Numbered from the stretch's first letter, positions 8,916 through 19,950 are shown. The stretch is 22,651 bases of DNA from Chara braunii (GCA_003427395.1 BFEA01000005.1:5626410-5649060); one strand, 5' to 3'. A program made the numbers and translations. Notes: generated by a model not told the origin, from the letters alone.

Positions 8916-9920
8916 TACCTACTAATTAACTAACCTTCTTTAAATAAATATATATACATCCAAATAAGCAACAATCTCTAACTTTTAAATTTTTTGACAT
9001 ACATATAGACCAGATACATCAGATAAACCCACAACACACAAACCCACACAGACCATCCGGACAAAAAAAACGCAGTACAGAAAAAACCAACCGACTAAAC
9101 CGTACGCGCAAAAGCACTACGTCCTCCTGCAGCCCACACATATGCCGCCCCTTAAAAAAAAAAAAACACCCCTCAGAAAAAGAACAAAAGATCCCATAAA
9201 TACACCAAGGTGAAAGCCAAAGAAAAATGTAAAAAACACCGTCAGCACTAGAACCCAAAAAAAACAAAAAAGGACGCAAAAATGACAAAAACCTCGAAAA
9301 CGCCACTAAGCCCGCACGACACGGACCACCTCGCCTACGGAACGACAAAAGATCGACTGAAAACCAAAAAGCTAGAGCGACAAAAACGTGATAGAAAAAC
9401 ACAAGCAAAGGACCCCGCCAAAACACTACCCCCCCAAAAAAAAGAGATGAGCCCAAACACACCCCTATAAAAAATAATAACAGCGCACCCACCAGCACGA
9501 AGCACCAACGCTGCAGACCCATGTTCTGCCGAAACACAATTCCCCCCAAAAAAAACACCCCCACCCTCGAGAATCAAGGACGGACCTACAAACCTGAACC
9601 TCCCGCGCAATGCACAAATCCCCGCGCCCCGGCAACCCAAAATTCCTATTTTAGAACACTAGGCACACAGACATCGCCCTCTCTCAATCAACAATCCTGT
9701 CTCCGGACTTACGCAATCTGCACAACTCCAACGCAACTTACTACATTAGTGACTGCGGTCCGACGAAGCCCACCCGGTTCGGTTGGCTCAGCTACCTGGT
9801 GATAGCAGATCCTGGGCACACAACGTGACCAGAATCCATCCTAGGACTGACACCGCACTACAGCTACGCGTGCTCACCAAGACTGCTCTTTGAAGATGGC
9901 GGCGATGGCTTCGGCGCATG
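8857..9920 (+). repeat. Left arm of a giant inverted repeat
   Basis: The reverse complement of this arm matches 10340-11392 almost throughout, with scattered substitutions and small indels. Checkpoints are the outer AT-rich block (8912-8970 with 11270-11346), the CATCAGATAAACCC region (about 9016-9029 with 11227-11240) and the inner block around CTGGGCACACAACGTGACC (9811-9830 with 10424-10443). The arm is A/C-rich on the + strand. Minus-strand ORFs in it are Phe/Leu/Gly/Val-rich products of G/T-rich DNA, and the corresponding frame shifts relative to the other arm, so I do not call a gene. Confidence 0.85.
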
Positions 9921-10339
9921 ACGGACATGTCACGGACACGGAAATCAATGCCCACGCGGTAATTGTGAAACATACCTACTCACCCCCTACTCCCACTACT
10001 CCAGACCCCCAATACCCCACAACCCGCCTCACCCTTTATACCATACGCCCTTCACACACCTGAGCCCCTTCCACACAACAACCGCCGACTATCACCCTCA
10101 ACTCCCATACCTCATACGCACCCCCCTCTATCGTCTAAACCTCACTGCTCGGGTTGCCCCTACTCCTTTGGCGATTGGGCCATTTGATGTAGGTAGCCAC
10201 CCATACCTGCAGTCCACTCTCATCTTTGTCCCTCTGCTGAGTCGTTTGGAGCAAACGGCGAAAAGCGCTTCAGGGATGCGCCAGCCTCCTTCCTCGATCT
10301 GGAGATTGGTCCTGTCTAAGAAGGTTCGCCTTCTCCCGT
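9921..10339. other. Spacer between the inverted-repeat arms
   Basis: About 420 bp of unique sequence. Its first half (about 9977-10145) is C-rich and almost lacks G; the second half is ordinary. No ORF with recognisable content is present. It would form the loop if the transcript or a single strand folded. Confidence 0.6.
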
Positions 10340-11392
10340 CGAAGCCATCGCTGCCATCTTCAAAGAGCAGTCTTGGTGAGCACGCGTAGCTGAAGTGAGG
10401 TGTCAGTCCTAGGATGGATTCTGGTCACGTTGTGTGCCCAGGATCTGCTATCACCAGGTATCTGAGCCAACCGGAACCGGGTGGGCTTCATTGGACCGCA
10501 GTCGCTAGCGCGGTGGTAAGTTGCCTTGGAGTTGTGCAGATTGCGCAAGTCCGGAGACAGGATTGCCGATTGAGAGAGGGCGCTGTCTAAGTGCCTAGTG
10601 TTCTAAAATAGGAATTTTGGGTTGTTGGGGCGCGGGGATTTGTGCATTGTGCAGGAGGTTCAGGTTTGTAGGACCGTCCTTGATTCTTGAGGGTGGGGGT
10701 GTTTTTTTGGGGGGGAATTGTGTTTTGGCAGAACATGGGTCTGCAGGGTTGGTGCTTCGTGCTGGTGGGTGAGTTGTTATTATTTTTTATAGGGGTGTGT
10801 TAGGGCTCATCTCTTTTTTTGGGGGGGGTAGTGTTTTGGCCGGGTCCTTTGCTTGTGTTTTTCTATCACGTTTTTGCCGCTCTAGCTTTTTGGTTTTCGG
10901 CCGATCTTTTGTCGTTCCGTAGGCGAGGTGGTCCGTGTCGTGCGGGCTTATTGGCGTTTTCGAGGTTTTTGTCGTTTTTGCTTCCTTTTTTGTTTTTTTG
11001 GGTTCTAGTGCTGACGGTGTTTTTTACATTTTTCTTTGGCTTTCAGCTAGGTATTGTATTTCCGGGATCTTGTGTTCTTTTTTTGAGGGTTTTTTTTTTT
11101 TTTTTTAAGGGGGGGCATATGTGTGGGCTGCAAGAGATTGTAGTGCTTTTGCTCGTACTGGTTAGTCGGTTGTTTTTTTCTGTACTGCGTTTTTTTTGTC
11201 CAGATGGTCTGTGTCGGTTTGTGTGCTGTGGGTTTATCTGATGTATCCGGTCTATATGTATGTCAGAAAATTTAAAAGTTAGAGATTGTTGCTTATTTGG
11301 ATGTATATATATTTATTTAAAGACGGTTAGTTCATTAGTAGGTATGTATGTGTGTGTGCGTGTGTGTGTGTGTGTAGCATGTGTGTGTCACA
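10340..11392 (-). repeat. Right arm of the giant inverted repeat
   Basis: This is the inverted copy of 8857-9920, now G/T-rich on the + strand, with long G and T runs. It ends outward in a GT microsatellite. The arm may be the end of a foldback or long-TIR DNA transposon, or one of two related retroposons with GT tails inserted head to head. The + ORF at 10819-11241 translates to the same hydrophobic low-complexity peptide as the left arm, but with local frame changes, which argues against coding. Confidence 0.85.
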
Positions 11393-12190
11393 TGAGTTTC
11401 GCACGAGCACGACACGTCATACTCGTGCTACTCCGACCAACAGCATCCGCACACTATGAGCAAAAAAAGCAAGACGCGGGAGGCAATCTTTCAACGCGGC
11501 GGGGTAAAACCACTCGTGTGTCCATTTGTGGTGAGGGCAAAAACATAGGGCCGTTTTATGGTCGAAGTTGGCCAATTCTGCGTTGGTGGCGAATCGGAGT
11601 GAAGGGGGGTAGGGTTGCCTCGTTTTCCGAAGGGGCATCAATCAACATAATACCACAGAAATGACCAAAAACGCAAGATACGCAAAACAATCTGCCAATA
11701 TAGAAAATACCGAAGAGCACGACAAGCATTAAAAACAATTTATTGCATGACCTTGCCCGGACACATCCATTGGCCCAACTTAGTGAGATTGCAGCAAAGG
11801 ACGATACTCCCCCGAAAGAGGTATTCTGGAAAGAAATTCGACCGGTTACAGCGGGAAAAGAATTCAATTTAAAGGGAAGACAAAAGATAGGAGCGAGGAA
11901 ATGGAGGGAGAAGAAGGAGACGGAGAGAAAGAGGTGAGGGTACGAAAGAAAGGGAGGGGGGGAGGGGAGAAGGAGAGAAGGGAAAAAGGGCACGTGATGT
12001 ATTCATTGAACCAAAGGGTGAAGAGAGATAGGGGTGCATCCACACGAGAGAAAGGGGGGTAGTCCACATATCCAAAAGTGACCAGAGATCACACCGCGTA
12101 GCTTCTTCTGTAACAAGAACAAAATACATTGCCCACCTCGTTCCTCTGCTGTCAAACATTCATATGGTTCCAAAAAAAAGGGGAATGGGA
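11393..12190. other. Intergenic stretch with hairpin and polypurine tract
   Basis: No gene is supported. A short hairpin (GCACGAG at 11401-11407 with CTCGTGC at 11422-11428) lies just outside the inverted repeat. From about 11870 to 11990 the + strand is nearly all purine (GGAGAAGGAGA-like), which accounts for the Arg/Lys/Glu-rich or Ser/Pro/Leu-rich ORFs read there. The rest shows nothing I can name. Confidence 0.5.
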
Positions 12191-12720
12191 GATGGAGAGA
12201 GGGGAGATGGAGAGAGGGGAGGGGNNNNNNNNNNNNNNNNNNNNNNNNNNNNNNNNNNNNNNNNNNNNNNNNNNNNNNNNNNNNNNNNNNNNNNNNNNNN
12301 NNNNNNNNNNNNNNNNNNNNNNNNNNNNNNNNNNNNNNNNNNNNNNNNNNNNNNNNNNNNNNNNNNNNNNNNNNNNNNNNNNNNNNNNNNNNNNNNNNNN
12401 NNNNNNNNNNNNNNNNNNNNNNNNNNNNNNNNNNNNNNNNNNNNNNNNNNNNNNNNNNNNNNNNNNNNNNNNNNNNNNNNNNNNNNNNNNNNNNNNNNNN
12501 NNNNNNNNNNNNNNNNNNNNNNNNNNNNNNNNNNNNNNNNNNNNNNNNNNNNNNNNNNNNNNNNNNNNNNNNNNNNNNNNNNNNNNNNNNNNNNNNNNNN
12601 GAGGGATGAGGGACGGGGCGGGGGAGAGGGGGAGGGAGGGGTTATGAGGAGGGGGTTGGGGGAGGGAGTAGATGAAGTAGAGGAAGGACAGGAAGGAGAG
12701 AAACGAAAGGAAGGCCAAAA
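12191..12720. repeat. Polypurine minisatellite flanking a 376-base N gap
   Basis: Two exact copies of the 15-mer GATGGAGAGAGGGGA (12191-12220) run into Ns at 12225-12600. The sequence beyond the gap (12601-12720) is again G/A-rich, with many runs of four or five G. The gap probably hides more of this repeat. ORFs spanning it are artefacts of N translation. Confidence 0.7.
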
Positions 12721-13338
12721 AAGCGCATGTCGAAGCCTCCGCCGCTGTTCTATGCTCCATCGCTCTGCTCCTTGCAACGCTTGCTGCCTGGCTAATCACC
12801 AAGCCACCCCTCAGCGCCCAACACAAAGAAAAGGCAGCAGCAGCTGGCGAGAAAACGGGTTGCAAAGCAGGTACTGCAACCGATTAATAACGCAAAACGC
12901 CTGGCCGATAAGTGGAGAAAGATTCTCTCGGAAAGACAAGCAACAAGCAACGCGCAGGCTATGGTGGGATTGGAAAGCAGGGCGAGGAAGAGGAGGAGTA
13001 TGAATGCGGTGTTTCGCGATGGTACGGAGGGGGGCAGGCGGGGCGGAGCCGGTTCAGCAGGGCAGGTAGAGGCGGTATGCATATCGCCCGGCCTCGGAGT
13101 GCTTAGGCGTCGAGGTACGAAAGCAAAACCGGGAAAATACCGATTGCCAGGAACGTTACCACTTCCTCCACCTCCTGCTGATCCTCTTCCAAGTCCCAGT
13201 CGGCGAAGAAATCCATGCCGCCCTATACCTCACTCAACCCTTCGCAATCGCGGAAACCGGAAGCCCTGTTTGCGGTCGGAACCATTAACCGCACGGTGAT
13301 CTGATGAATAGAACCCCCTGCATTTTGTTCTGATATAG
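12721..13338. other. Intergenic stretch, weak ORFs only
   Basis: The frame at 12796-13299 (+, open about 168 codons) reads as a basic, helix-prone N-terminal part (QQLARKRVAKQVL, KRLADKWRKILSERQ) followed by a Pro/Arg-rich part. Another frame near 12740-12800 encodes a single hydrophobic helix (VLCSIALLLATLAAWLI). Either could be exonic, but no start, splice pair or family supports a call. Confidence 0.3.
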
Positions 13339-13785
13339 TTGCGATGTGTGCCCAAGAATCGCAGCATTCCGATGCAAGCTATTGCTGCTGTTCACCTATT
13401 TAAACGCATCTATCCTACGGCCAGAAAAAGGACACAGAGAGGAAAAGAAGAAACGGAAAAAAGGAAAAAAGGGGGGGGGGGGAAGAAGGAAACCAGAAAA
13501 AAGGAAAAAAACGACAGGAGCAAAGAAACGAAAAGAAAAAAGAGGAAAAAATGTGACGCTTATGCCCCTATGAGCCCCTTTCAGGCCCTGCCAAGTATCC
13601 CGTCGGCCGCCCTAAGTGAAGGCAGGCACGACGAGGGCCTGAGGGGCCCTATTTCGGTCACCAAGCAACTCAAGGAAATTCAGGCAGTTGCGCAGCGCCA
13701 GTTGGTTGGAAGAACCCACGCCCTGGACAGCCTGTTTGAATGTATTGAAGACAGGCCCTGGGCTGGATACGGGATGTGGGCCTAA
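13339..13785 (+). CDS. Doubtful ORF with Lys/Arg-rich core
   Basis: This 148-codon frame contains a polypurine tract (13423-13552, including a run of 12 G at 13471-13482) that yields the Lys/Arg/Glu/Gly-rich middle. After it, about 65 residues look more protein-like (VTKQLKEIQAVAQRQLVG, ALDSLFECIEDRPWAG). That part could be an exon of an unknown gene or chance. I recognise no family. Confidence 0.25.
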   Translation: MRCVPKNRSIPMQAIAAVHLFKRIYPTARKRTQRGKEETEKRKKGGGGKKETRKKEKNDRSKETKRKKRKKCDAYAPMSPFQALPSIPSAALSEGRHDEGLRGPISVTKQLKEIQAVAQRQLVGRTHALDSLFECIEDRPWAGYGMWA

Positions 13786-13819
13786 CACAGGCCGTTGACA
13801 GTGGGGCGCGAGCAATCAC

Positions 13820-14471
13820 TATAGGCCCAGGGCCTGAGTTGTGTGGACTGGGCCTCAGCCTACCGGGGCCTACCGGAAGCTTCTTGGGAAAGGCCCAGCG
13901 CAGCCTGGGACAGCAAGCAGGCAGGCCACTTCCATATAGCAAAGGGCCTGCCTCCGCATTTCGCATTCGGGTGCTGGCTGCATGCTGCGCTGAAGCTGGG
14001 TGGCACTCACGCGCTCACGGGCGAGCAGGAAGGAGTGGGCAGCCATAGCCGAGCTGCTCCGCTCTGAGCTGGGTGTGGCGCAGGGTGGTCCTTGGGTGCA
14101 TGTGGCATCTGTGTGTTGGGGAATGAGGTTGTGAGTGAAGCGAGAGACATACCTGGTGCTGGAAGCGTGCGGCATTGGCCGCTATCTGCTCGTACTTCGG
14201 GAGAGCTATTGTCGTCATCTTCAGCATTGTAGTATAGGCTGGATAGGATCTGCCATTTGTAGTCTGGGCGCCGGGTGCCAGATAGGATATCAACATTGGT
14301 TCTTCGTTGATGATGACTATTTCAGCATTGTCAATTATGAGCTCTTGGTGTGTTCTTATTTGGTGAAACTCGTGATGGAATTCTATTGTTGGTTCAAGGT
14401 CACGACTATTTGGTCTTATGTGTATTATGTTGTTTGATTGCTGAAGTTTGCTATCGCTCATCTTCCTTGCA
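13820..14471 (+). repeat. 5' LTR
   Basis: This is the direct-repeat partner of 21546-22219. By eye there are about 27 substitutions over roughly 650 aligned bases, mostly transitions, plus 12-bp and 9-bp indels. It ends in CCTTGCA, then the primer-binding site follows. The start is set where similarity begins (TATAGGCCC against TACAAGCCC); neither copy begins with the usual TG. Minus-strand ORFs through it are shadows. Confidence 0.85.
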
Positions 14472-14474
14472 ATT

Positions 14475-14485
14475 TGGTATCGGAG
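14475..14485 (+). promoter_or_regulatory. Primer-binding site, initiator Met tRNA type
   Basis: TGGTATCGGAG lies 3 bases after the 5' LTR and differs at one base from the common plant PBS TGGTATCAGAG, complementary to the 3' end of initiator Met tRNA. It is absent after the 3' LTR, as expected. Confidence 0.7.
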
Positions 14486-15748
14486 TTGTGGTTCGTTGCG
14501 CTCATCTGGCGCTTGTCTTCTGCCTATGCGGTACATACATGCGGTCTGCTTGGTGAGTGAGGTCGTAGGGCGTGTGTAGTGAGGAGGGCGTAGACAAGGT
14601 TGGCGACCCAGGAGGTGAGGGGATCGCCAGGAAGGCTACGGTGTGTATATTGGGTGTTCGCAGTGTGATGAGAACTATCTGGGGGTTGATTGATGCTGAG
14701 GTGGAACGGCGAGATAATGCTGGTTGTGCCGATGCAGTGACTGGTCATCGCAATCGCCATCAGGTCATGTGGTGAGAATATCTGTGGTTGGGGGCAGCTA
14801 TAATGAGGTACGTTGCTCTTAACCTTATCTACCCTCTTCATCACTTCTTACCATGAGGTTGTGAGTTCCTTCTTGAGAGTCCTCTCATCGTGAGGTGTTG
14901 TGTGCGCTCAACCTTGAGAGTCGGCATTGTTCTTGTGGAGCATCTGGAAGGAGAGGGCGGTGCTTTCTGAAGGGCCCTGGACGGAGCACTGGGTCACGGT
15001 CACCATGCCAACCCACCGGGAGTAGAGCATGCATGCTTTGCTGCTTTGTCCTTGTCTGCTTGCTGTGCTCATAGAAGGGGTACTTATGGGCAGGCCAGCC
15101 CTATGGGAGAGACGAGTACCGGGCGTCTATAAATAAACACCGACAGGGGAAACCGTTGCCTGTGATCGTCGTCCGGCTGCGACGTAAAATAATTCCTGGA
15201 GACACTTGGGGGCGGTCGTTAAACTGCCTCTGGATCAGCCAATCGGTGTAAAGCTCGCTGCACGCGAGGATAAACACGGTGCAGGGCTGGCCAGCTCAGA
15301 ATCTACTCGGGGCACAGGGGTGGGCCGTGTGCACACCTTTAGTCACGCACGCTACCGGATCGCTCAGGGATGCTGACGTCAAGTGACACTCAAGGGGAAT
15401 TGGGGAAAGGGTAGATTCCAGGTGATAAGTTTGAGTAAGATACCCTGCTGTGAACAGACCAAACAAACGATTCTATTTTTTATTTTGATTAGTTAGATGT
15501 ACAACCATTTAACATATGACAGAAGCATTAGTTAGAACTGTTTTCTGCTCCTTGTGCTTTTGTTTGCAGACTAATCAAAGTGAAATAGGTTGCGTTTGTA
15601 GGAACCTGAACTTACCTGTTGCTCTCAAGTGTATCTACTCCGAAATAGCCACCAATTAATTATTTATTTATTTTAAATTGGTCTGTGCACTACACTGCGG
15701 TAGGCATCCAGGGTGCATTAGTGCAGATTGTGTACAGTGCTGTAGCTC
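14486..15748 (+). other. Long untranslated leader
   Basis: 1.26 kb lies between the PBS and the gag ATG without a convincing ORF. It contains a TATAAATA box at 15128-15135 in a promoter-like setting and an A/T-rich block at about 15470-15680. This may be a genuine long leader, or it may include an inserted piece such as a solo-LTR remnant (roughly 14970-15700), for which I see no matching partner. Confidence 0.45.
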
Positions 15749-17700
15749 ATGAGCGACGGGGAGGACACTAGAGAGGACGACCGGATCTTGCGATCGACAA
15801 GGCGCCCAGTTGCCCATTTGGCATTAGGACTAGAGGGTGACAGATATCTGTTCCACCAGCGTAGGGAGAGGCAGCAGCAGCAGAGGAGAGCCAGGGCCGA
15901 AGAGGCAAGCAGGGCGTTCGTAAGTCAAGCCGCAGCTTCAGCAGCCATGGCCACTTCTGCGCAGCAGAGTTCCCAGGCTAGTAGTTCAGGATCTGTAGGG
16001 TTAACAGTCGCACAAACCCTGAGTCAGTTCACTGGCGTCATGGTAAGCCAGCCAATATTGTTGACTTCCGATGAGATCGCCATACAACAAGCAGCATTGC
16101 AGGAGGCACAGCTATAGAAGGCTTTAGGAGAGATAAAGGCGGAAAAGGAAAGAATGATTAGAAGAAGAGCCAGGATGCAGCGGAGACAAGCGAACGTTAG
16201 TGAGCTAGAGGAGATGGACCTGACGCACATGAGTGACGATGTGAGGACCATACGGTCCGTCCTGCTAAATGTAGTTGAAATGCAGGACCACCAGATTCAG
16301 CCAAGTCTAACCCTATTGGCTGGGCGAGTGCAGGCAGCGCCATCGATGTCCGGGCCTGGTGCCTGGCCCGTTGTACAGCCTCCTCCTTTTGTCCCACCGG
16401 TGACTGGGGTATCCCCATACACAACTCCAGCATCGGACCAGACCGCTTCCCTGGGTATGCCGCTATCAGGAGGGCTCTCAACAGGTCCTAGTTTGCAGGT
16501 TCCTGTACAGACAGTGTTTACCCAACCTCCATTGCAGATTGCGGTTACCACGCAACCTGCTGTCTCGCAGCCTGTACAGCCGCAGGGTACACAGCCCCTG
16601 CAGCCAGTGCAGCCTCCTGCATCACAGGGTCCACAACCCGGTGGGATGCGGGGACTGGGACAAACTCAGTGGGTACCAAAGACGGCCATCGCCGCTCCTA
16701 AACCCTTCCCAGGGGATAAGAGAGGCGAGACCTCGACACTTGGTTGAGGGCAGTGTCGGACTATGTCAAGTGTAAACTTACCTTGCCGCATGAGGAAGTG
16801 CTTGTGGCTGCATCCTACCTAGAGGGTAGCGCAGCATGATGGTTGAGCCGTTTAGTGCAACTACAGGGGTACGGTCATGACTTCCGCGCTTGGGCAGCCC
16901 ACCAGAAATTGGAGGACTTCCTCAAGATGGTGGAGGACAGGTGGCATGATCCTCGAGAGGCCCAAAAAGCCACTGATGCGATCCTGAAACTGCACACGAG
17001 GCAGTTTAAGTCAGTTAGGGAAGCCACTGGCGTTGTCGAGCATCTGATCTGTGTCCCTGGGGTGCACTATGACCCCCAGGTCCTACTCACCTCCTACCTG
17101 AGATGCTTTCCTATGCCTCTCAGGAATCAGTTGACAGGTGAGGCCAACATCAATGTTCACAACTTCCCCTCGTTCAGCAAGAAGGCCCTAGACCTTGAAG
17201 CGAAGATAGGGCATGGACATAATCCCACTACGGATGGTAGGAAGAAGACATTGCCTCCCAACTGGAAGGCGAAGGGTCGCATTATGTTTGTCGATAACGA
17301 TGGTTCAACCATCGAGTTAGATGACAACTTCCAGGAGGGAGTAGGTTCAGAGGCTGGCAGCGTAGAAGCTTCAGGGGGTGGAGTACTCGCTGCCGTAGCA
17401 CAGAAAGGTAAGGCGACCGGTAGACGCCGTGGAGGTTCCCGGTCTAGGAGTCAAGTTGACCCCAATGCTCCCCCATGGGAGAAAGCGGGTCTCACTTAAG
17501 ACGTGTGGAGAGATCGGTACACACGGCAGGCTTGTATCCGTTGTGGCCAATATGGCCATAACCAATTCAAGTGCCGAAATAAGAAGGTCACCGAGAAGAT
17601 CCCGCCTCCGATGGGGCAGGCGGTAGGATCCTCTGCTTCCGTTGGTAGCAATGTTGCCAGCACATCAGGCACTGCTCCGAGAAACACGTCGGGCCAATAG
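15749..17700 (+). pseudogene. gag: gag: capsid and CCHC nucleocapsid, broken
   Basis: This encodes the structural polyprotein of virus-like particles. ATG 15749 follows a TAG two codons upstream. The first part (122 codons) is acidic/Arg/Gln-rich and stops at TAG 16115-16117; the same frame goes on (Pro/Gln-rich linker) until a frameshift near 16729. Beyond it, the frame of 16843-17499 carries the capsid core typical of Ty3-type gag (FLKMVEDRW, SYLRCFPMPLRNQL). A TGA at 16838 sits where a sense codon is expected just before WLSRL. TAA at 17497-17499 separates the capsid from the zinc knuckle CIRCGQYGHNQFKC (C-X2-C-X4-H-X4-C, about 17530-17571), in the same frame. Gag ends at TAG 17698-17700. 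Confidence 0.8.
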
Positions 17701-17729
17701 GAATAGTAGTTGTTCCTGCTAGGGTCGAG

Positions 17730-18360
17730 GTGGTGGATACAGCCTCACGATCTCGAGAGATGGCCCAAGGTACTGACTCCATCGTCGTCCCGCAAACACG
17801 TTCAGACCAGTCGAGCCTCTGTTCGATGAATGTGTTTGAGTCCTTAGAGGAGCTAGAGGAGGAGTGGTCCATATCAGACCCGCTAGCTTCTTGGACGACA
17901 TTAGTCAAAGCTCCTAAGGGTGAGATGTTCGTCAGCGAGGTTGTCATTGGCGGTCGCAAGGCCGGGGCCTGACACTTGCTCGACTAGGAACTTTATCAGT
18001 CGCGTGTGCGTTGAGAGGCTGCGCTTACGAGGGCGAGTGCAATGCGTAAGTCGACCTGTGGAGTCGACCTCTGCCAACAAACAGCGCATGGTAGTCAATG
18101 ACTACCTCCAGGATGTTGAGTGTTGTTTCCCGTACGCGGGAGGGGAACTGAGACATCGCATCTCGTTCCTAGTGAGCGATGAACTCCCCATGGAGATGTT
18201 GTTAGGTATGTACTACCTCTCTGTGTCACAACCCCAGTTTGACTGGGACCGAAAAGTGGTCAAACACACTTTGCCAGGTGGAGGGACCGCCAGATTGCAT
18301 AAGTTCAAAGTTAGTAGTCTGATCGAGTCTCATGGATGCATGTGTGCGGCCGCGTTCTAG
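17730..18360 (+). pseudogene. pol: pol: aspartic protease region, frameshifted
   Basis: This part cleaves the Gag-Pol polyprotein. The frame 17730-17972 ends at VVIGGRKAGA; the protease then continues in another frame from about 17970 as DTCSTRNFIS…, so several bases are missing at the active-site junction. The catalytic triad should be Asp-Thr/Ser-Gly, but here it reads Asp-Thr-Cys, so the enzyme would probably be dead even if the frame were intact. Downstream, the second half of the fold is visible (FLVSDELPMEMLLGMYYL, matching the family's hydrophobic-LG motif). It is closed by TAG 18358-18360, after which the same frame resumes into reverse transcriptase. Confidence 0.75.
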
Positions 18361-19950
18361 AACTATTATAAGCAAAATCAGGAGGAGGGTATGTATCTAG
18401 TTTATGTCTCTGTTGCAGGCGAGCCGGTGAAAATGTCGCCGGAGATAGAGGGAGTAGTTGCAAAATACCCTGATCTATTTGAAGAGCCGACAGGGGTTGT
18501 TGAGAGGGAGGTCATCCACGCTATAGAGATTATCCCAGGGTCTAGCATCCCAAAGGGTAGGATTTATCGGATGTCTCCAGGCGAGCTTGATGAGCTGCGC
18601 TGTCAACTCAAGGAACTCGTAGAGAAGGGGTGGATCCGGCCGAGTGTTTCTCCTTATGGGTCTCCAGTCTTATTCGTACCTAAGAAGAAGGAACACTTAG
18701 GATGTGCATTGACTATAGGGGCCTCAATGCCATCACTCTGAAGAATAGAGAGCCCCTACCGCGCATCGATGACTGGTTAGATAGAGTGCAAGGGTGTCAG
18801 TACTTCAGTAAGATAGATGATCTGAAGTCCCGGGTACCATCAGATTGCAATCCGACCTGAGGATCAGCACAAAACCGTCTTTCACACCAGGTATGGTCTG
18901 TACGAGTTTGTGGTGATGCCTTTTGGTCTTTGCAATGCTCCTGGCACCTTTCAGCACGCTATGAATCGGATATTTCATGACTACTTGGATAAGTTTGTCA
19001 TCGTGTACTTCGATGACATACTTATTTTTAGTAAGACTGTCGAAGAGCACGTTGCGCACTTGGACAAAGTCCTCTGTCTCTTGCGACAACACAAGTTCAA
19101 GATCAACGGTGAGAAGTGCGAGCTTGGTCGCACCCGTGTCTTGTACTTGGGTCATGAGATTTCCGCGGAAGTTTTAAAGCCAGATGACATGAAGGTGGCC
19201 AGCATTCGTGATTGGCCACGTCCTCAGTCAGTGACTGAGATGAGATCCTTCTTGGGTATGACAGGCTACTACCGTAACTTCGTGCAGAACTATAGTATAG
19301 TGGCCGCTCCTTTGACGGATCTGACTCGACTTGACACCCCATGGGAGTGGACAGACAGGTGTGAGGCTGCTTTCAAGCAACAGAAGCATGCGTTGACACA
19401 CCATGAGGTCTTGAAACTTCTTGATCCTGACAAGCCGTTCGTTGTAACTACGGATGCCAGCCAATATGGCATTGGCGCCGTACTTGCGCAGCAGGAGGGG
19501 AAAAAGTTGAGACCGGTAGAGTACATGTCCAAAAAGATGCCCTCTCAAAAGTTGGCTAAGTCCACCTATGAGAAGGAGCTCTATGCGATCTACAAGGTGC
19601 TGACACATTGGAGGCACTATCTCCTTGGGCGCTTCTTCTACGTCAGGATTGATCATCAGACCCTGAGGTGGATAAAGACTCAGCCAGTACTCTCTGACGC
19701 TCTGAAGTGTTGGATAGAAGTCATAGAACAGTATGACTTTGAGCCCCAGTACATCAAGGGCGAGTACAACAAGGTTGCAGATGTGTTGTCGCGTAGGCCA
19801 GACTTCCTCGGTGCGCTGGTCACTGAATTTGGGCTTGCGGACGATGTTACTCAGTCTTTGGTGGAAACCTATCGCGAGGACCCGTTTATGGCCGAGATCA
19901 TACGCAGACTCAAGGCGAAGGACAAAGAAACTTCTGCCGAGTTTGAGTAG
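18361..19950 (+). pseudogene. pol: pol: reverse transcriptase and RNase H
   Basis: This part converts element RNA to DNA. The N-terminal fingers ([29 protein letters not shown]) are in frame to about 18690. A one-base loss then moves the next 45 codons ([12 protein letters not shown]…) to another frame, and a gain near 18830 restores it. From 18832 the frame is open to TAG 19948-19950. It shows MPFGLCNAPGTFQ, the catalytic VYFDDILIFS, and the connection domain (MRSFLGMTGYYRNF). RNase H follows, with TTDASQYGIGAVL, TYEKELYAI, RIDHQTLRWI and NKVADVLSRRP. This is the best-preserved part of the element and the clearest proof of the Ty3/gypsy family. Confidence 0.9.

Noticed and set aside
9019-9564. 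181-codon minus-strand ORF, Phe/Leu/Gly-rich, with a similar + ORF at 10819-11241
   Set aside because: It arises from G/T-rich low-complexity DNA in the inverted-repeat arms; the two copies change frame locally, so protein sequence is not what is conserved.
12129-13003. Long ORFs on both strands across 12129-13003
   Set aside because: Most of their length is untranslated N gap and polypurine repeat; they are not evidence of genes.
13313-13335. CTGATGA-like core on the + strand
   Set aside because: There is no CGAAA partner with complementary stems nearby, so it is probably chance.
14015-14536. 173-codon minus-strand ORF in the 5' LTR, with a relative in the 3' LTR
   Set aside because: Its similarity in the two places is fully explained by LTR duplication; the second copy is broken and there is no known domain.
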